Both the position numbers and the translations under genes were made by a program. The notes beneath the pieces are model-generated. The model saw nothing but the letters and a program-made list of their open reading frames with translations, was not told where the DNA came from and did not search any database. Below are positions 36,714 to 48,439 of a stretch of DNA of 64,000 bases, one piece after another (position 1 is the stretch's first letter; each line of letters starts with the position of its first letter). The stretch is from Paralvinella palmiformis (Eukaryota > Annelida > Polychaeta > Terebellida > Alvinellidae). The stretch covers positions 655,001 to 719,000 of the forward strand of contig JAODUP010000189.1 of NCBI GenBank assembly GCA_025642065.1, written 5' to 3'.

Positions 36714-39349
36714 TGTGTTTGTGTAAATTTATTTAGGGGTGGGGGTGCGTTTCATAACATCAAGTCTTATACCTTTAGATCAGGGGTCGGCAACCTTTTT
36801 GAGCGGAGAGCCAAATCGTAAAACTGGACTTGGTCGGCGGGCCGGATGAGGCGCGAAGCACCGATTGGGTGTGGTTCCCCCTCCCTCCAACTACTGATAG
36901 AATTGTTTTAAGAACAGCCCTGCAGAATGAACGGTTTTCGGATAATCTGAGACCAAATGTCAACAATATATGAACTTGTTTCGAGCTGTATGGATTGAAG
37001 AGTGCAATTTTGATTAAGCCAATGGGCAACATGTTTTTTTTTCAAACAGAAGAAGCTGCATAATATTTTATGTCTTTACCATAACCTATACTCCTGACAT
37101 ATAGTAACTTCATGAATGCTAATGATTATATACTATTAGCACAATAAAAGTTTTAAAAAACGTGAACGAATTAATTATATGTAACGTTTAATTTTATTTT
37201 CAATTCAATGCGCGATCTGATGCTGGGTTTGCTTCACTAATCCCTAACTATTAGGCTGCAGAAACTTGGTTTTCAAGTCAGTGTTGCATTGCAAATCAAT
37301 CAGTTCCATCTGCAGGTGAACGGCAACACTGTCCACATTTACTGCATATAGAGTTGCAAATAATGCAGAAATCCTGGGTGTTGGCGCGCAGGTCTGCAAA
37401 TCGAATTTTGAATTGTTCTCGCAGCTGACCAACAAAGGCAACATACTTAGTAGCCTCAACGGGTTGACTTGCAGACAACGTTGGAAGATGTGCATAATTG
37501 CATTGTTTGAGTTGTTCCTCCCAGAGACGAAGCTTCACCCTAAATGAGCAGACATCTTCAGCGATATTTCACACAGCGCCTCCTGGTGGATGATGGAATG
37601 CGTTTTTAATAATGTGTCTGCCCGCGTTTGATCGCGCCTTTTCCATCAATACGATGACGCCATTTGTCCGTCCGACCATTGAGGGCGTCCCGTCGGTAGT
37701 TAGTCCACAGATCTGTTCCTATTTTAGACCAATGTCGTTCATCACCAATTCGACCGCTTATGTGAATTTCGGCCCCGGTCGATTTCGCCTTCAGCCCAAC
37801 TAAAGAGACTTTATCTTCCGTAACGCGAAATTCCTTGTTAATGCCGCAGTATCATTTACGTCCGTGCTCCCATCGAAAGCCAGAGGTAGAACTCAAACTG
37901 AGCGGCGCGTTCTCGAAGGGTAGACTTCACATTGGCAGAGAATTCTTCTATGCGACGAGTGATAGTTCTTCTGGAAAGGTTGGTGTTTCCAAACAGACTT
38001 TTCTTTTCTGGACACACGATGCATGCTATCGTCAGTAGGCAATCCTTCACGAACTCATCATCGCTGAATGGTTTTCAGTCGCTGTGCAATTAGCGCGCTG
38101 ACAGCGTATCTTGCTTGTATCTGTTGTCTGGCCATTTAACTGAAAACAATTGTTAAGGCTCACTTATGCCTATGCTATACCAAAATATAAATCATACAAG
38201 TGTAATATTAATGTAAATACATACCCTTTCAAAGAAAAACTATTTCATCATTTCTAAACTGTCCGGTGTAGGCATCGTATTTGGCCTCGTGTTTCGACTG
38301 ATAATGGCGCTTCAAGTTGCACTCTTTATTCACGACGACGGATTCGTTACACACGCGACACACAAGACTTATCTGCATACTCAACGAACAGATATTGAAG
38401 CGTTTTGGAGAGAGCCAGACATCGTACACGCAATTCACTATAATTTTACAGATAACGGCCTCCGTGGTTGTGTTATTCAGACGATGACAGAGGCGCAGAT
38501 GCTAATTTTATTGAACGGTAAATCCTGTCCAGGATCTCGCCCTCAAAGAGGAATCAGTTCCTGATTGGTCGGCCAATTTACCGAGGATTGTCGATCTCTA
38601 TGAAAGGGACCATTAGTCTTATCTGTATTGCCTTCTCCGCAGCAAAGGACAGTTTAACAGAGGTTACTAGTCATCTGGTTGTTTTGATAACTGTGTTAAC
38701 TTACCCTTTATCTATATTTTATAATTAGGAACAGTTTAAGCAGTTTGATTTGGATGGTGATAACAAGATCTCATTCGAAGAATACATGATTAGTATGGGT
38801 CAGGTGCCAGAAGTCTATCATAAGTAAGTTTTATTAGATTCACGTGATATTTCTATAAATCTAGCTACGGTAAGGAAGACTCATAGTTAGCGATTTAATC
38901 TGTTTGTTTTCAGTAATTAGCCTATCATGTTTAGATTCATACCTGTCATTTACCAGTCGATAATCCACCACACGTGCATATTTAGGCACAATTTAAACGT
39001 TAAGTCCCAGCTAAGCTTCTGTTTAATGGATAACTCTGTCGTTTCCTCGAGATACATCATTTCCGAATTTTTATTTATTTATTTATTTATTCATTCATTT
39101 ATTTATTTATCCATTTATTCATCCAGAGAAGCATTGATCAGAGAAGCATTTGAGAAGGCCGACAAAAATGGCGACGGCGTCCTTGACATTGCTGAGATTA
39201 ACTGCGTCTTCCGTGCTCTGAAACATTCGCTAAATCCCGACGAACTGTTTAGAATTATGAACCACATGGATAAGGACAAGACCGGAACGATCAATTATAA
39301 TGAATTTCTGAGATACTTCCTCAAAGAGAGTGGCTACTTCGACGACTAG
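33452..39349 (+). CDS. Four-EF-hand calcium-binding protein (cluster gene 4), 3 exons, 150 aa
   Basis: Exons are 33452-33586, 38729-38823 and 39127-39349 (135+95+223 nt), GT-AG, phases 0 and 2. The loops are EF1 DTDKNGYLTKKE, EF2 DLDGDNKISFEE, EF3 DKNGDGVLDIAE and EF4 DKDKTGTINYNE. All have the main Ca2+ ligands, and EF2 has Asn at loop position 6. The start context is AAGATGG, like gene 2. Closest in the window is gene 2 (shared MGQVP-YHK at the EF2 exit, and LNPDELF or LSPDELF between EF3 and EF4). Intron 1 is 5.1 kb, far longer than in the paralogs. It holds a SINE, a THAP-like stub, a copy of a dispersed repeat and a decayed hAT transposon. A polyadenylation signal lies at 39515. It is probably a cytosolic sensor or buffer. 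Confidence 0.87.
34722..34935 (-). mobile_element. SINE (family B) in intron 1 of EF-hand gene 4
   Basis: Copy with 'atgtcatgttcgggggagaa', 'ccagttgcctggttggatga' and 'accgggattcgaatctcc'. The body is shortened compared with the other copies. Confidence 0.6.
35401..35477 (+). pseudogene. THAP-domain-like N-terminal stub, frameshifted
   Basis: ATG opens MVNSCCVVGCISRGRGS, the usual start of a THAP zinc finger (C-x-x-x-x-C spacing), but hits TAA after 21 codons. One frame over, 'ttttcatcg' followed by the donor GTAAGTG would give the expected FHR at the end of a THAP first exon. This suggests a disrupted first exon of a THAP gene or P-element-like transposase. It lies in intron 1 of EF-hand gene 4. 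Confidence 0.38.
35588..36330 (+). repeat. Dispersed ~750-bp repeat, copy 2
   Basis: Second copy of the element at 626-1385, same orientation, inside intron 1 of EF-hand cluster gene 4. The copies differ by many substitutions and small indels, so the insertions are not recent. Confidence 0.7.
36781..38440 (-). pseudogene. Decayed hAT transposon with transposase remnants (GTF2IRD2/FAM200-like)
   Basis: On the minus strand, broken reading frames keep family landmarks in order. A zinc-finger part CRVCNE...NLKRHYQSKH and YTGQFRN lies at 38229-38438. CPEKKSLFGNTNLSRRT lies near 37960-38030, and KLRLWEEQL plus ATKYVAFVGQLREQF near 37400-37538. HLQMELIDLQCNTDLKTKF is near 37250-37330. The left end is a hAT-type terminus 'caggggtcggcaacctttt' at 36781. 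Stops and frameshifts interrupt it throughout and the opposite terminus was not found. It sits antisense in intron 1 of EF-hand gene 4. Confidence 0.62.
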
Positions 39350-39514
39350 ATATTATTTATCGTCGTGTATATAGACGATATATTCAGAATTTGATATCAC
39401 CAGACGCTGGGATGATATACCGTAGTACATTTCTTTGTTTTTTTTAATCGAACCAAAATGTTCATTTATTTGTGTATCTCAATGTAAGCTCGTTTGTTTA
39501 CGATTCGCCGGTCA

Positions 39515-39520
39515 AATAAA
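39515..39520 (+). promoter_or_regulatory. Polyadenylation signal of cluster gene 4
   Basis: AATAAA 166 bp after the TAG stop of the EF3-EF4 exon. It is immediately followed by a 33-bp minisatellite. Confidence 0.4.
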
Positions 39521-39660
39521 ACTGTACTTGTACTTGGGCTATGTGGTAATGGAATTGTATTTGTACTTGGGATATGTGGTAAGGGAACTGTACTTGTACT
39601 TGGGATATGTGTTAAAGGAGCTGTACTTGTACTTGGGATGTGTGATAAAGGAGCAACTAG
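39521..39660. repeat. 33-bp minisatellite
   Basis: About four units of 'ctgtacttgtacttgggata' plus 'tgtggtaaaggaa', directly after the polyadenylation signal of EF-hand gene 4. Confidence 0.82.
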
Positions 39661-40157
39661 CTGGGGAATTTGTTCTTTGAATGGAGAGATTAGATCTAAC
39701 ACATGTCCATCAGAAAGCTTTACTTTAATTCGCTTCTTTGTGGGATTGTCCTTGTTCTAAGTTTATTTATCTATTATTATTATTATTATTATTATAATAT
39801 CAGGTTGGAGCATACTTAAGAGTTCCGTGTTAGCGTGGAACACTCATTGAACAGATGAAAACAATTAATTGTTAACAAAATGGCAGCGTGCTATTTTCGT
39901 GGATTCTAGGCGAGTACATAATTGGCGTGGTACATTAAAATTGCTGATCAAACAAAATTCACATAGACACATCTTGACATCAGCTTCATAAAGGAAAAGG
40001 TCAATATCCGATCAATCGAAGTGATATTTTCTAATTAAAATATTACTACCAACTACCCATTTTCCCAAATCACAAATGTACTTTAATAATTTTCGTATTC
40101 AGGTATCAATTGATTGATAAAATAATTATGTATCATGATACGATAACTGATTGGCGA

Positions 40158-40260
40158 CAGTCGAAGAGTGATCTAACTGGTAGCGCGTTGGATCACAGAT
40201 CACTATCACCCGATTTCGAACCCCGGCGTGGAAATAAAAGTGGCTGTGATCTCCCTTGTT
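40158..40260 (+). mobile_element. SINE (family A) head fragment
   Basis: 'tctaactggtagcgcgttgg' and 'atttcgaaccccggcgtgg', then an abrupt jump to 'aaaagtggctgtgat'. This suggests an internally deleted copy. Confidence 0.5.
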
Positions 40261-41190
40261 AAAATATAGAAATCGATGGAAACGGTAATGGCCGAAATGG
40301 TAGTCGTTAACTTGGTCAGCTACATCAATAAAGGAGATGCAGATGGTATGTAATTTAGAACGTCCCATTAAATTAAGAATTCATAATATATCTGGTAGAT
40401 TTAAGAAAGGAAACATTGCTGACAGGACTGAGAATCCTCCCTCCCCCCTCATAAAAACCTTTATTATGGCACCATCTGGATAGGAACGTTATACGTGTCG
40501 GATCACTCCTTTTTTGGGGGGGGAACAGTTTTACATGGAAGATATCTAAACATCTGATCATCTATCATGCTGCCAAGCGGCAAAAAGTAATGGAATCGCT
40601 TAGTTGCAAGTTTTTATAGACGAACATCAGATACACAACAACAACAATAACAACAGCAGCAACAATAACAACAACAATTCTACCAGAAACAGATAGAGTA
40701 TTTCTTCGTTGATGGAATACTTAAACATTGATTCACACTGAGTAAATAATACATTGTCTAAAACAATAACAACAACACACACACACGCACACGCACGCAC
40801 GCACACAGTTTTAATAGTAGTCGCTTCATGACGCCTGCCCGTTGTAAAAACTGATCTTTGAAGACAGTGACAATTGGGTTATATGGTTTATATAGTATTG
40901 CTTTGAAGAAAGATACAGCAATTAAAAAATAGCTATAAATAGGGCTGCTTAGATAATTAATCTAAACATTCTCACTACTGCCGTGATCTGACTTGGGTGT
41001 TTTACACCCAAACTCCACGGCTGAAGGTGATTCGCTTTTTGTTTTTGCTTGGCGGCTTAGGGACTGGTGAGACATTACACATGTCTCAGCAAGAAAAGTC
41101 GCCACTCTGGATTCAGTCCCCTGAAGAAACATCCAGAGTTTGAATTCACGGTTCGAGATTCTCTGTGCCTGTGCCTTATTATACACAGCT

Positions 41191-41278
<88 letters not shown>

Positions 41279-41290
41279 TTATATATAAGC
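40260..41290. other. Gene-free stretch
   Basis: Unique sequence plus CAA and CACG runs (40636-40806) and (AC)n at about 41190-41265 running into (AT)n. No gene recognised. Confidence 0.5.
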
Positions 41291-41308
41291 CTTAAAATTC
41301 TTCGGAGG

Positions 41309-41460
41309 GTGTCTCCATGCCCTAAGTGGTAGCGCGGTTGGCCACAGATTTATGGCACCTGGGTTCAAATCCGGACAGAGGGTTATATTATAAGGGCGTT
41401 TCATCTTTCATCTCGTTTCCTTTACCTTTGGAGGTCGTTAGACCCAATTAGCCTACAAAA
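41309..41460 (+). mobile_element. tRNA-headed SINE (family A), partial
   Basis: Head 'aagtggtagcgcggttggcc', B-box-like 'ggttcaaatcc', then 'gggcgtttcatctttcatct' and 'ttggaggtcgttagaccc'. The 3' end is truncated after 'ttagcctac'. Confidence 0.6.
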
Positions 41461-41979
41461 AATTAAAGTCCTTCAGCCAATATACACAAGGTTTTCAAAT
41501 AATCAAAACAATTTTGTTTAGTAAATAATTTACTTTGTTTGTTTTTGGTGAATGGGTTGAATTTGGATAATTTGATTATGAACGGTTCTTTCATGGATAC
41601 TCTCTTGAAGGAAGAGATTTTGACAAAATCAATGATTTCTTCTACCAAAGAAATTGGATTTCATTGGCCAATGAAAATTATTTATCACTGAAGCAATAAT
41701 TGAGAAAAATGGCGTCCCAAATTTGAAGGTGAAATCAATTACTTGTCATTCAATTAGAACATGGAATGAAATTTTTTTATGGGAGTCCATTTCATTTTAG
41801 TCGACGTTGATGTCACCTTCTTTATGTTAGATGGTCACGGTTGAGGTGATGGACACCACGGTGGATGTTGTTAACATAATGGTCATCACCGGCATCATAG
41901 TCACAACTAATGTCACATTTCCCGACGTTTAAGACACTTTTGGAAAAACACACAGACGAACAAACAAAGAAACACACAC

Positions 41980-41987
41980 CATTTTGG

Positions 41988-42029
<42 letters not shown>

Positions 42030-42421
42030 CAATTCATCGAAAGTCATTACGTCCAACGATATGCCACTCAGCTATGTCACCTACGTCATAATAAAAGGAC
42101 GCAAAATAAATAAATTAACAGTAATAGATTTAAAAAAAGTTAAAACACATTTTAAAAACACACATTAAAAGATTTAAAATGTATGTACAATAACATATTG
42201 TATGGGAGTTTTAAGACATTACGTTCAGTTAACGTCAAATATCTGGTTACGTCACGGCTTAATTAATGACGTTGGGGGAGCATGACAATATATCGACCTA
42301 TGACAACCAAAAGATGCTATCTCGCCAATGAAGTCTTTGTATATATTAGGACTACATCATGTTCAGAGAGCACATATCTGAACTTTAAATAGCGGCTCCG
42401 GATAATCGAGTACCTTATACT

Positions 42422-42457
<36 letters not shown>

Positions 42458-42700
42458 ATGTGTGTGTATGTATGTTTGTGTGTGTTTGTGTGTGTGTGTG
42501 TGTGCGTATGTGTGCGTGCATGCGCGAATACATTTGATAGCCGATATTTGAACTAGAAATAGCCACTCTGGATCATTGAGTACTCAACCGGAGGGAAATC
42601 TAAGCCTGCAAAGCAAATGAAGTCTGGACGTGGAAGTTGTCATTTTAAATGTTCCACTAATGTCTCTAATGAGCAAAGGCAATAGATATTCTCAGCATAC
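41980..42700. other. Gene-free stretch with microsatellites
   Basis: (AT)n at about 41990-42025, (AT)n-(GT)n at 42424-42505. Otherwise unique AT-rich sequence. Confidence 0.5.
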
Positions 42701-42719
42701 TGGGACTTAACTATTTACC

Positions 42720-43250
42720 AGAGACAGCGTGATTTCTTGTGTCATTGCATAAGAGAAGATGACACAAAGCTCCACCAAGACACGAAAAGAAGGGATGTAG
42801 TGCGTACGTACGTGGTGCACGTAGAAGGACGGCTTGTCAGAGTCTGCAATGTTTTTTATTTGGATACATTTAGCATTGGAAGAAAGACAGTGGATGTTGC
42901 CCTGAAGTCATGACATTTATTCTGGGGCCGACTAGCGTGGAAAGCATGTTCCAGCCAACGAGCCAGTGGATCTTGTGAAAGAACACATCAACTCTTTTCC
43001 ATTGGTCGAGTTGCATTACCCGAAAAAAAAAAACAAGTCAAAGGAAATATCTAGTTCCAGGCTTGTTTATACATAAATTGTTTAACTTGAACGGAGAATT
43101 CTGTAAAAAAGGAATGCTACCCCAGTGAAATCCAAGGTTGATAGGAGGATCTTCTGCAATGATTCCGGGATATCCTCCCACACGCCGAAAAAGATCAGTG
43201 TCTACAATGTGAACTTTACAACAACAAAAAGAGAAGAAGAGAAGAGTACA
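42720..43250 (+). pseudogene. Decayed transposon-like ORF
   Basis: Translated in pieces it reads DTKRRDVVRTYVVHVEGRLV, then RVCNVFYLDTFSIGRKTV and, after stops, VKEHINSFPLVELHYPKKK and SSSRLVYT. The patterns 'VCxxFxLxTxxIxxxTV' and 'HIxSFPxVExHY' recall a transposable-element protein widespread in invertebrate genomes. Several stops break it, so it is not functional. Confidence 0.35.
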
Positions 43251-43865
43251 TGGACAGTGATGAGGACTAAATGATATAAAATGAAATTGAACAAGGAATT
43301 AGGTTCTATATAGTGTAGGATAGTATTGCAATGCAATTAGTGTGCTACTGCGACTGTCGTTGAACATCTTATGGTGTCCAACAATAACAATAAAAACAGC
43401 TTTTTTTCTGACCGTGTATCTATCTTTTCTGCTTCATAGATTATTATTTTATAGTATAATAATGGTGATACTCGGTAAGAACGATTGGGTTTTTTTCCAT
43501 TTTATTATAATTATGGTAAAGGCATATTTACCGTCAATCAATTATAATCTATCAATTATCTGTCAGTATGGCGTATATTCATTGTACGCTGAAAAGCATT
43601 ATTTGTAAAATAGTCTTTTTGGTTGAACATTTAATCCCAGATTGTGCACGCCAAAAGGTTCCATGGTGTAGATAATACTTTTTTGAAGTCTCTAGTTGAT
43701 TTTCTAGTACATAAAAGTGCCTACCAAAAAGTGTCATCTGAAGATAGTACCTTTTTGGCACCATCTTTTTAATGAAAACATGCCTGCCACAAGGTACTAT
43801 CTCACAAAACACGCATTTATTTGAAAGGGTGGACTTGTCAACGTTTACAGGTCAACAGTACTAGG

Positions 43866-43867
<2 letters not shown>

Positions 43868-43905
<38 letters not shown>
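43868..43905. repeat. (AT)n microsatellite
   Basis: Short pure AT run. A longer one at 44232-44277 follows the neighbouring SINE. Confidence 0.92.
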
Positions 43906-43912
<7 letters not shown>

Positions 43913-44032
43913 ATTGTTTACTTGGTTTACCCAAGTGTTGCCATATCAATTTATAATGATCGTCAAAAACTTAAAAAGCTTATATCTCAGAACTATGAAA
44001 ATGTGAGATAGCCCGTTTTGGCCGTCATAGGT

Positions 44033-44221
44033 GATGATGATGATGATTGATGTTTTACGGCCACTTTTGTGCACACGAGGTAGGCTAAATGGGCCGAGCG
44101 ACTTCCAAAGGTGATGAGACGAAGTGAAAGACGAAACAACCTTCAGATATGCCAACGCCGTGATTCGAACACGGGTGGTAGTGATCTGTGGTCCAGCACA
44201 TTACCGCTAGACCACGGAGGC
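44033..44221 (-). mobile_element. tRNA-headed SINE (family A) with target-site duplication
   Basis: Minus-strand full copy of the same family (tail side (GAT)n at 44033, B-box 'gtgttcgaatcac', head 'gtggtctagcggtaatgtg'). The 12-bp duplication 'gccgtcataggt' lies at 44021-44032 and 44222-44233. Confidence 0.83.
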
Positions 44222-44229
44222 GCCGTCAT

Positions 44230-44280
<51 letters not shown>

Positions 44281-44477
44281 CACACGCGCGCGCGCACACA
44301 CAAATATATATAGACGAAAAAAGTGACACTGACGTAAAAACCTCATGTCGTATAGACATTTGACGCCGTAACAAGTTATATTAGACCGAAGTTCCTATAT
44401 CTAATTCAACGCTAAATATTCTTGATAAACTGGCTACTGTCTATTCTGAATATCAGCCGAATATCTTGTCATATATG

Positions 44478-44635
44478 ATGATGATGATTCTGGTTAAATG
44501 AGCCGAGCGACCTCTTATGGTAATGAATCGATGTCAATGATGAGACATCCTTCAGATATACCCACGCCGAGATTCGAACTCAGGTGATAATGATCTGTGG
44601 TGCAACGCGCTACCAGCTAGAGGCACCCTTATCCT
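44478..44635 (-). mobile_element. tRNA-headed SINE (family A), diverged
   Basis: Minus fragment with 'gccgagcgacctcttatgg', B-box 'gattcgaactc' and head 'ctagctggtagcgcgttgc' (on minus), about 250 bp from another family-A copy. Confidence 0.55.
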
Positions 44636-45304
44636 GTCATATAATTGGCACATAACACCTGGTAGTGTCAACGTCAAACAGTATCTAGCCAGTTGACAAT
44701 TCATTCTAATGAGAGTCTGTTGTGCGAACAAAGACGCGCGTAATTACATCTGATAAACTGGAACTTATCCATTGGGTACAAACGATATAAGCTGAGAAAC
44801 GTCTATTTAATTATCAACATTAGAAAAATCAATTGTTTATTGCATAGAACAACATTTCACTAATTATCGCCTTACTAGTCTGCGACAAACACGCCAGGTG
44901 TCGTATTTATTCCATGCGTCTCTTAACAATAGACTTCCTGTTGTCTAGGCTGCTGTGACAGTTTGTTGATCATCAGTATCAATAATGACGATCACCTGGA
45001 TTATTTAATTTCTTCACCCATCCGCGCATCCCTCGCACTCAGTCTTTACTGCCAACAAACCTACAGCCTCAGTACATTATCTCTTCAACTGGCCAGCCCA
45101 ACCCAACCTACCTAAGAAGACTGAAAAGTCATCTCCCCGAAGACTTCAAACTCTCAGATCGACATTTAGTAGCATTGATTATCTGGAAAATCAACATTTC
45201 GACCAGACATCATCAACATCACACTTATCCCGAAAGACCCCCCCCCCGTCCCATAGACACCAGCACCAGCAACTATAACGTCACAGCGTCACAACAGAAG
45301 TCAA

Positions 45305-45590
45305 GTGAGCTCCGGTGGTCTAGCGGTTAAGCACCTTGCACTTTGTGCCAAGGGTGACGGGTTCAATCCCGTCAAGAGGTCGAAACATTTCCAGGGATTA
45401 ATTTCTCGGCTCACAACATCGTGGGTGGCTGACCACGTTATATGGCGATTCCGTCTCCAGTGAATTGACTAAAATAAAGCGGGACGGTAAGACCCCCTGA
45501 GGACGTAATACACTCTGGCAGTGACCACCCTCGGGGTATTTCGGCTCCATCTTTCCGTACTGCTCCTCTGCGAGTGGTGGAAGAGAGTTT
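45305..45590 (+). mobile_element. SINE (family C), tRNA-like head
   Basis: Head 'ctccggtggtctagcggtta' and B-box 'gggttcaatccc'. The body has 'tctcggctcacaacatcg' and 'ctggcagtgaccaccctcg'. An inverted copy lies at 46772-47039. Confidence 0.65.
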
Positions 45591-45810
45591 ATCAACGACC
45601 ACTCAATAAAAGGGACCACACTGGAAATAAGTGATTGCACTTTTGTGTGCTATAAAAATCAAACCAATCAACACCAGACAGCTGTGGTCAGTAGGAGACA
45701 GTTATGGGTCTTTATCATATCCCTCAAAGCAGTTACAGATCCTAGTCAATCCTAGCCATGCAGAACCACGCCAAAGTCAGAAGTTTCACAGGAGAAATTA
45801 CGGTATTTGT

Positions 45811-45812
45811 GT

Positions 45813-45853
<41 letters not shown>

Positions 45854-46141
45854 ATAATAATAATAATAATAATAATGGTCAAATAGCAGTTATTTTACGG
45901 GGATGGCGACCTCAAATGAGGAAGACTCATATGGCCTGTAAATTACAGCTTCGCCATTGGGACTGATTCTAAATACATTTATAATACACAAAAGATGGCA
46001 TTTTCGGTGGAGAAAAACCTTGCTAGTTGCCTGGTAGGATGAAAAACTATAGTGTCACGACCGGGATTCGAACATCCGACTTCCCACACAGCCTGACCAT
46101 AATAGACGTAAATAGCCCTCGCTCTACCCATGAGGCCACAG
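45811..46141 (-). mobile_element. SINE (family B), full length
   Basis: Tail (ACT)n(AAT)n at 45811-45874, then 'gcagttattttacgggga', 'aattacagcttcgccattgg', 'ggagaaaaaccttgctag', 'accgggattcgaacatcc' and head 'cccatgaggccaca'. Confidence 0.7.
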
Positions 46142-46771
46142 AAAAAAAGCGATGTGTCATGAAAGATTTAATCCATGTCATTTATTTGTCACAATGATTC
46201 ACACTATCTTCCGCATTGGCCATCGGGATATTGGGTTTTGAAGACCGTACCTCTCTCGGTTAACCTACTGAGGTCAAGTATTACGACGTTACTCTAGGTG
46301 GCTCAGTGGGAAAGGCGGACAACTAGCAAGTGACGCGGATCATGGGTTCCATTCCATCGGTCTGCATTACTAAGGATTACGTCTAGTCAATACCGCCGCC
46401 AAATTGCTTCCCACGTGGTTGGCCAAAGTGCTGCTTTGTAAGGTTCTGTATCAGTGGGGGGGGGGGGGGAGCAGAGGGGAGTGCAACCTGGTCAAGTATT
46501 TAGCAAAACCATAATTCAATATATAAAACAAGGTGCATTAAATCCTGACACGTCCTTTGTGTACCGCGAACCGTTGCATACCCCCACGGATCTTACGTTC
46601 CGGATAACCTCACTAGCTGGACTACATGTATCTCATCGGGGCATGATGGCCCTATATAAACCATCTCGGAATAATTATAGTTTAATGTGGTGCTTTTTAA
46701 TTCAGACACGAATGAAATATACGGCCTTTTTCGACCGATAAAAATCTACTGGGGAAGTGAGAAACCCCCTC

Positions 46772-47039
46772 CCTCACCACTCACAGGGAAGCTGGAGCCG
46801 AAATACCCTGAGGGTGGTCACTGCCAGAGTGTTTTACGTCATCAGGGTTTTTTTTAACGTCCCCCTTTATTTTAAATAATTCAGTGGAGACGGCAGCGCC
46901 ATTTAATGTGGTCAGCCACCTACGATGTTGTGAGCCGAGAAATTAATCTCTGGAAAGGTTTCGACCTCTTACGGGGTTCGAACCTGTGACTGTTGGCACC
47001 AAGTGCCGGGTGCTTAACCGCTAGGCCACCGGAGCTCAC
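46772..47039 (-). mobile_element. SINE (family C), inverted copy
   Basis: Reverse complement of 45305-45590: 'cgaaataccctgagggtggt', 'gttgtgagccgagaaatt', 'ggggttcgaacctgtgac' and 'gctaggccaccggagctcac'. Together the two copies form a large inverted repeat with a spacer of about 1.2 kb. Confidence 0.65.
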
Positions 47040-47179
47040 TATATTAGGAGATGTACACGAATTGAAAGTGGCTAAATATATGTTTGCTGGGCGTAAAGGA
47101 ATCTTGCCAAGCCCATCCATGAATATTACAGCGCCCAAAATAGTGCATTCAGACTTCAAAGAGAAAATGGCCTATTAAT

Positions 47180-47631
47180 ATGTGTCAAGATGGCGCACAC
47201 AATTAAAGAAGAACAAGCCATTAAATCTTTTATACATACATTAAAAACCAAAATGTTGACTGAATATTCTCAACGCCCATAGATACACCTTTCAGTAGCC
47301 GTGATCCAGAACAGGATGACATACCTGGACATTAGCCATAAGTTATTATACAGGTCTTTATGTGCGCTGACGACGTCACATTTCGGACAACATATACAAC
47401 CGTATTTTATCTGTTACTTCTCGTATTTTTCTCTATAAAATAGCACGTATATTTCCGAATCAATATCTACACACACCAAATTACTAAATTCTCTCACTGA
47501 CATAATTAGATGTTAGTCAGTCTGTACGTTACATCCGGGTACTGACTTGTGTATTAACTAGAATGGTTATCTCTTAGAAAATGGCATTTTACATATTTAC
47601 CAAACGTGCTTTAAGCGCATCGACGAATAAC

Positions 47632-47665
<34 letters not shown>

Positions 47666-48240
47666 TTAATGCAATTTACTTAAGTAACAGAATTATCTTT
47701 AATTCTACATCTCAGCCCACACAACCGGAAATGATGATAAAGTCCACCCTCCCAAAGGTATATGTAGTCGTTTCTCCCCGGTCTCTCCATATTACACCAT
47801 AAGACCATTTCCGGTCGTTTATGGATCGCGTTCTGTTGATCTACCATCTCCCAAGTTGTTTTCTTTTCCGACGATCGAGTACTCTTAATTTCCCGCTAGG
47901 TGGCGTCACTTATACCGTTAACCTACACCAGCTCCAGGATTTTACCGGACCGCTTTGTCTTTGGAACCTAATCCAATCGGAACTAATGCAGACCAATCAA
48001 GGAGGATTGGACTAGAATTCGGAGGGAAAATATTTAGCGAGAAGATAATAATCAGGAAATTTGCAAGCAGAAGTCTCACAGCGAGAGATTGTATATTTCA
48101 GTTATATCGGTTCTTCCCACATCTCATTGTGGCGAAAAGGAATATTTTCTGGTGTGTTGTGTTACAGATAAGACACACGTTTACAGTATTACTGACACGA
48201 TGTTTTATGAAAACATCCATGAAAACATTTATGAAAACAA
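47180..48240. other. Gene-free stretch
   Basis: Mostly unique sequence, with an (AAT)n run at 47628-47663. Short open frames exist, but none has a recognisable domain or convincing splice sites. Confidence 0.45.
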
Positions 48241-48254
48241 GATGATTGGGAAAT

Positions 48255-48267
48255 TATATATATATAT

Positions 48268-48302
<35 letters not shown>

Positions 48303-48336
48303 TTATAAGCTGTAAGTCTCTCTCCCTCTCTCTCTC

Positions 48337-48388
<52 letters not shown>

Positions 48389-48400
48389 CGAGTACGTTAA

Positions 48401-48432
<32 letters not shown>
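48255..48432. repeat. (AT)n / (TC)n / (GA)n compound repeat with inverted symmetry
   Basis: AT runs at about 48272-48298, 48342-48374 and 48403-48432 with (TC)n at 48320-48337 and (GA)n at 48375-48388. The TC-AT-GA core can fold into a hairpin. Confidence 0.85.
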
Positions 48433-48434
<2 letters not shown>

Positions 48435-48439
48435 AATTG

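Noticed and set aside
38289..38564. 91-codon plus-strand ORF
   Set aside because: It overlaps the antisense zinc-finger part of the hAT relic and has no protein-like motif of its own.
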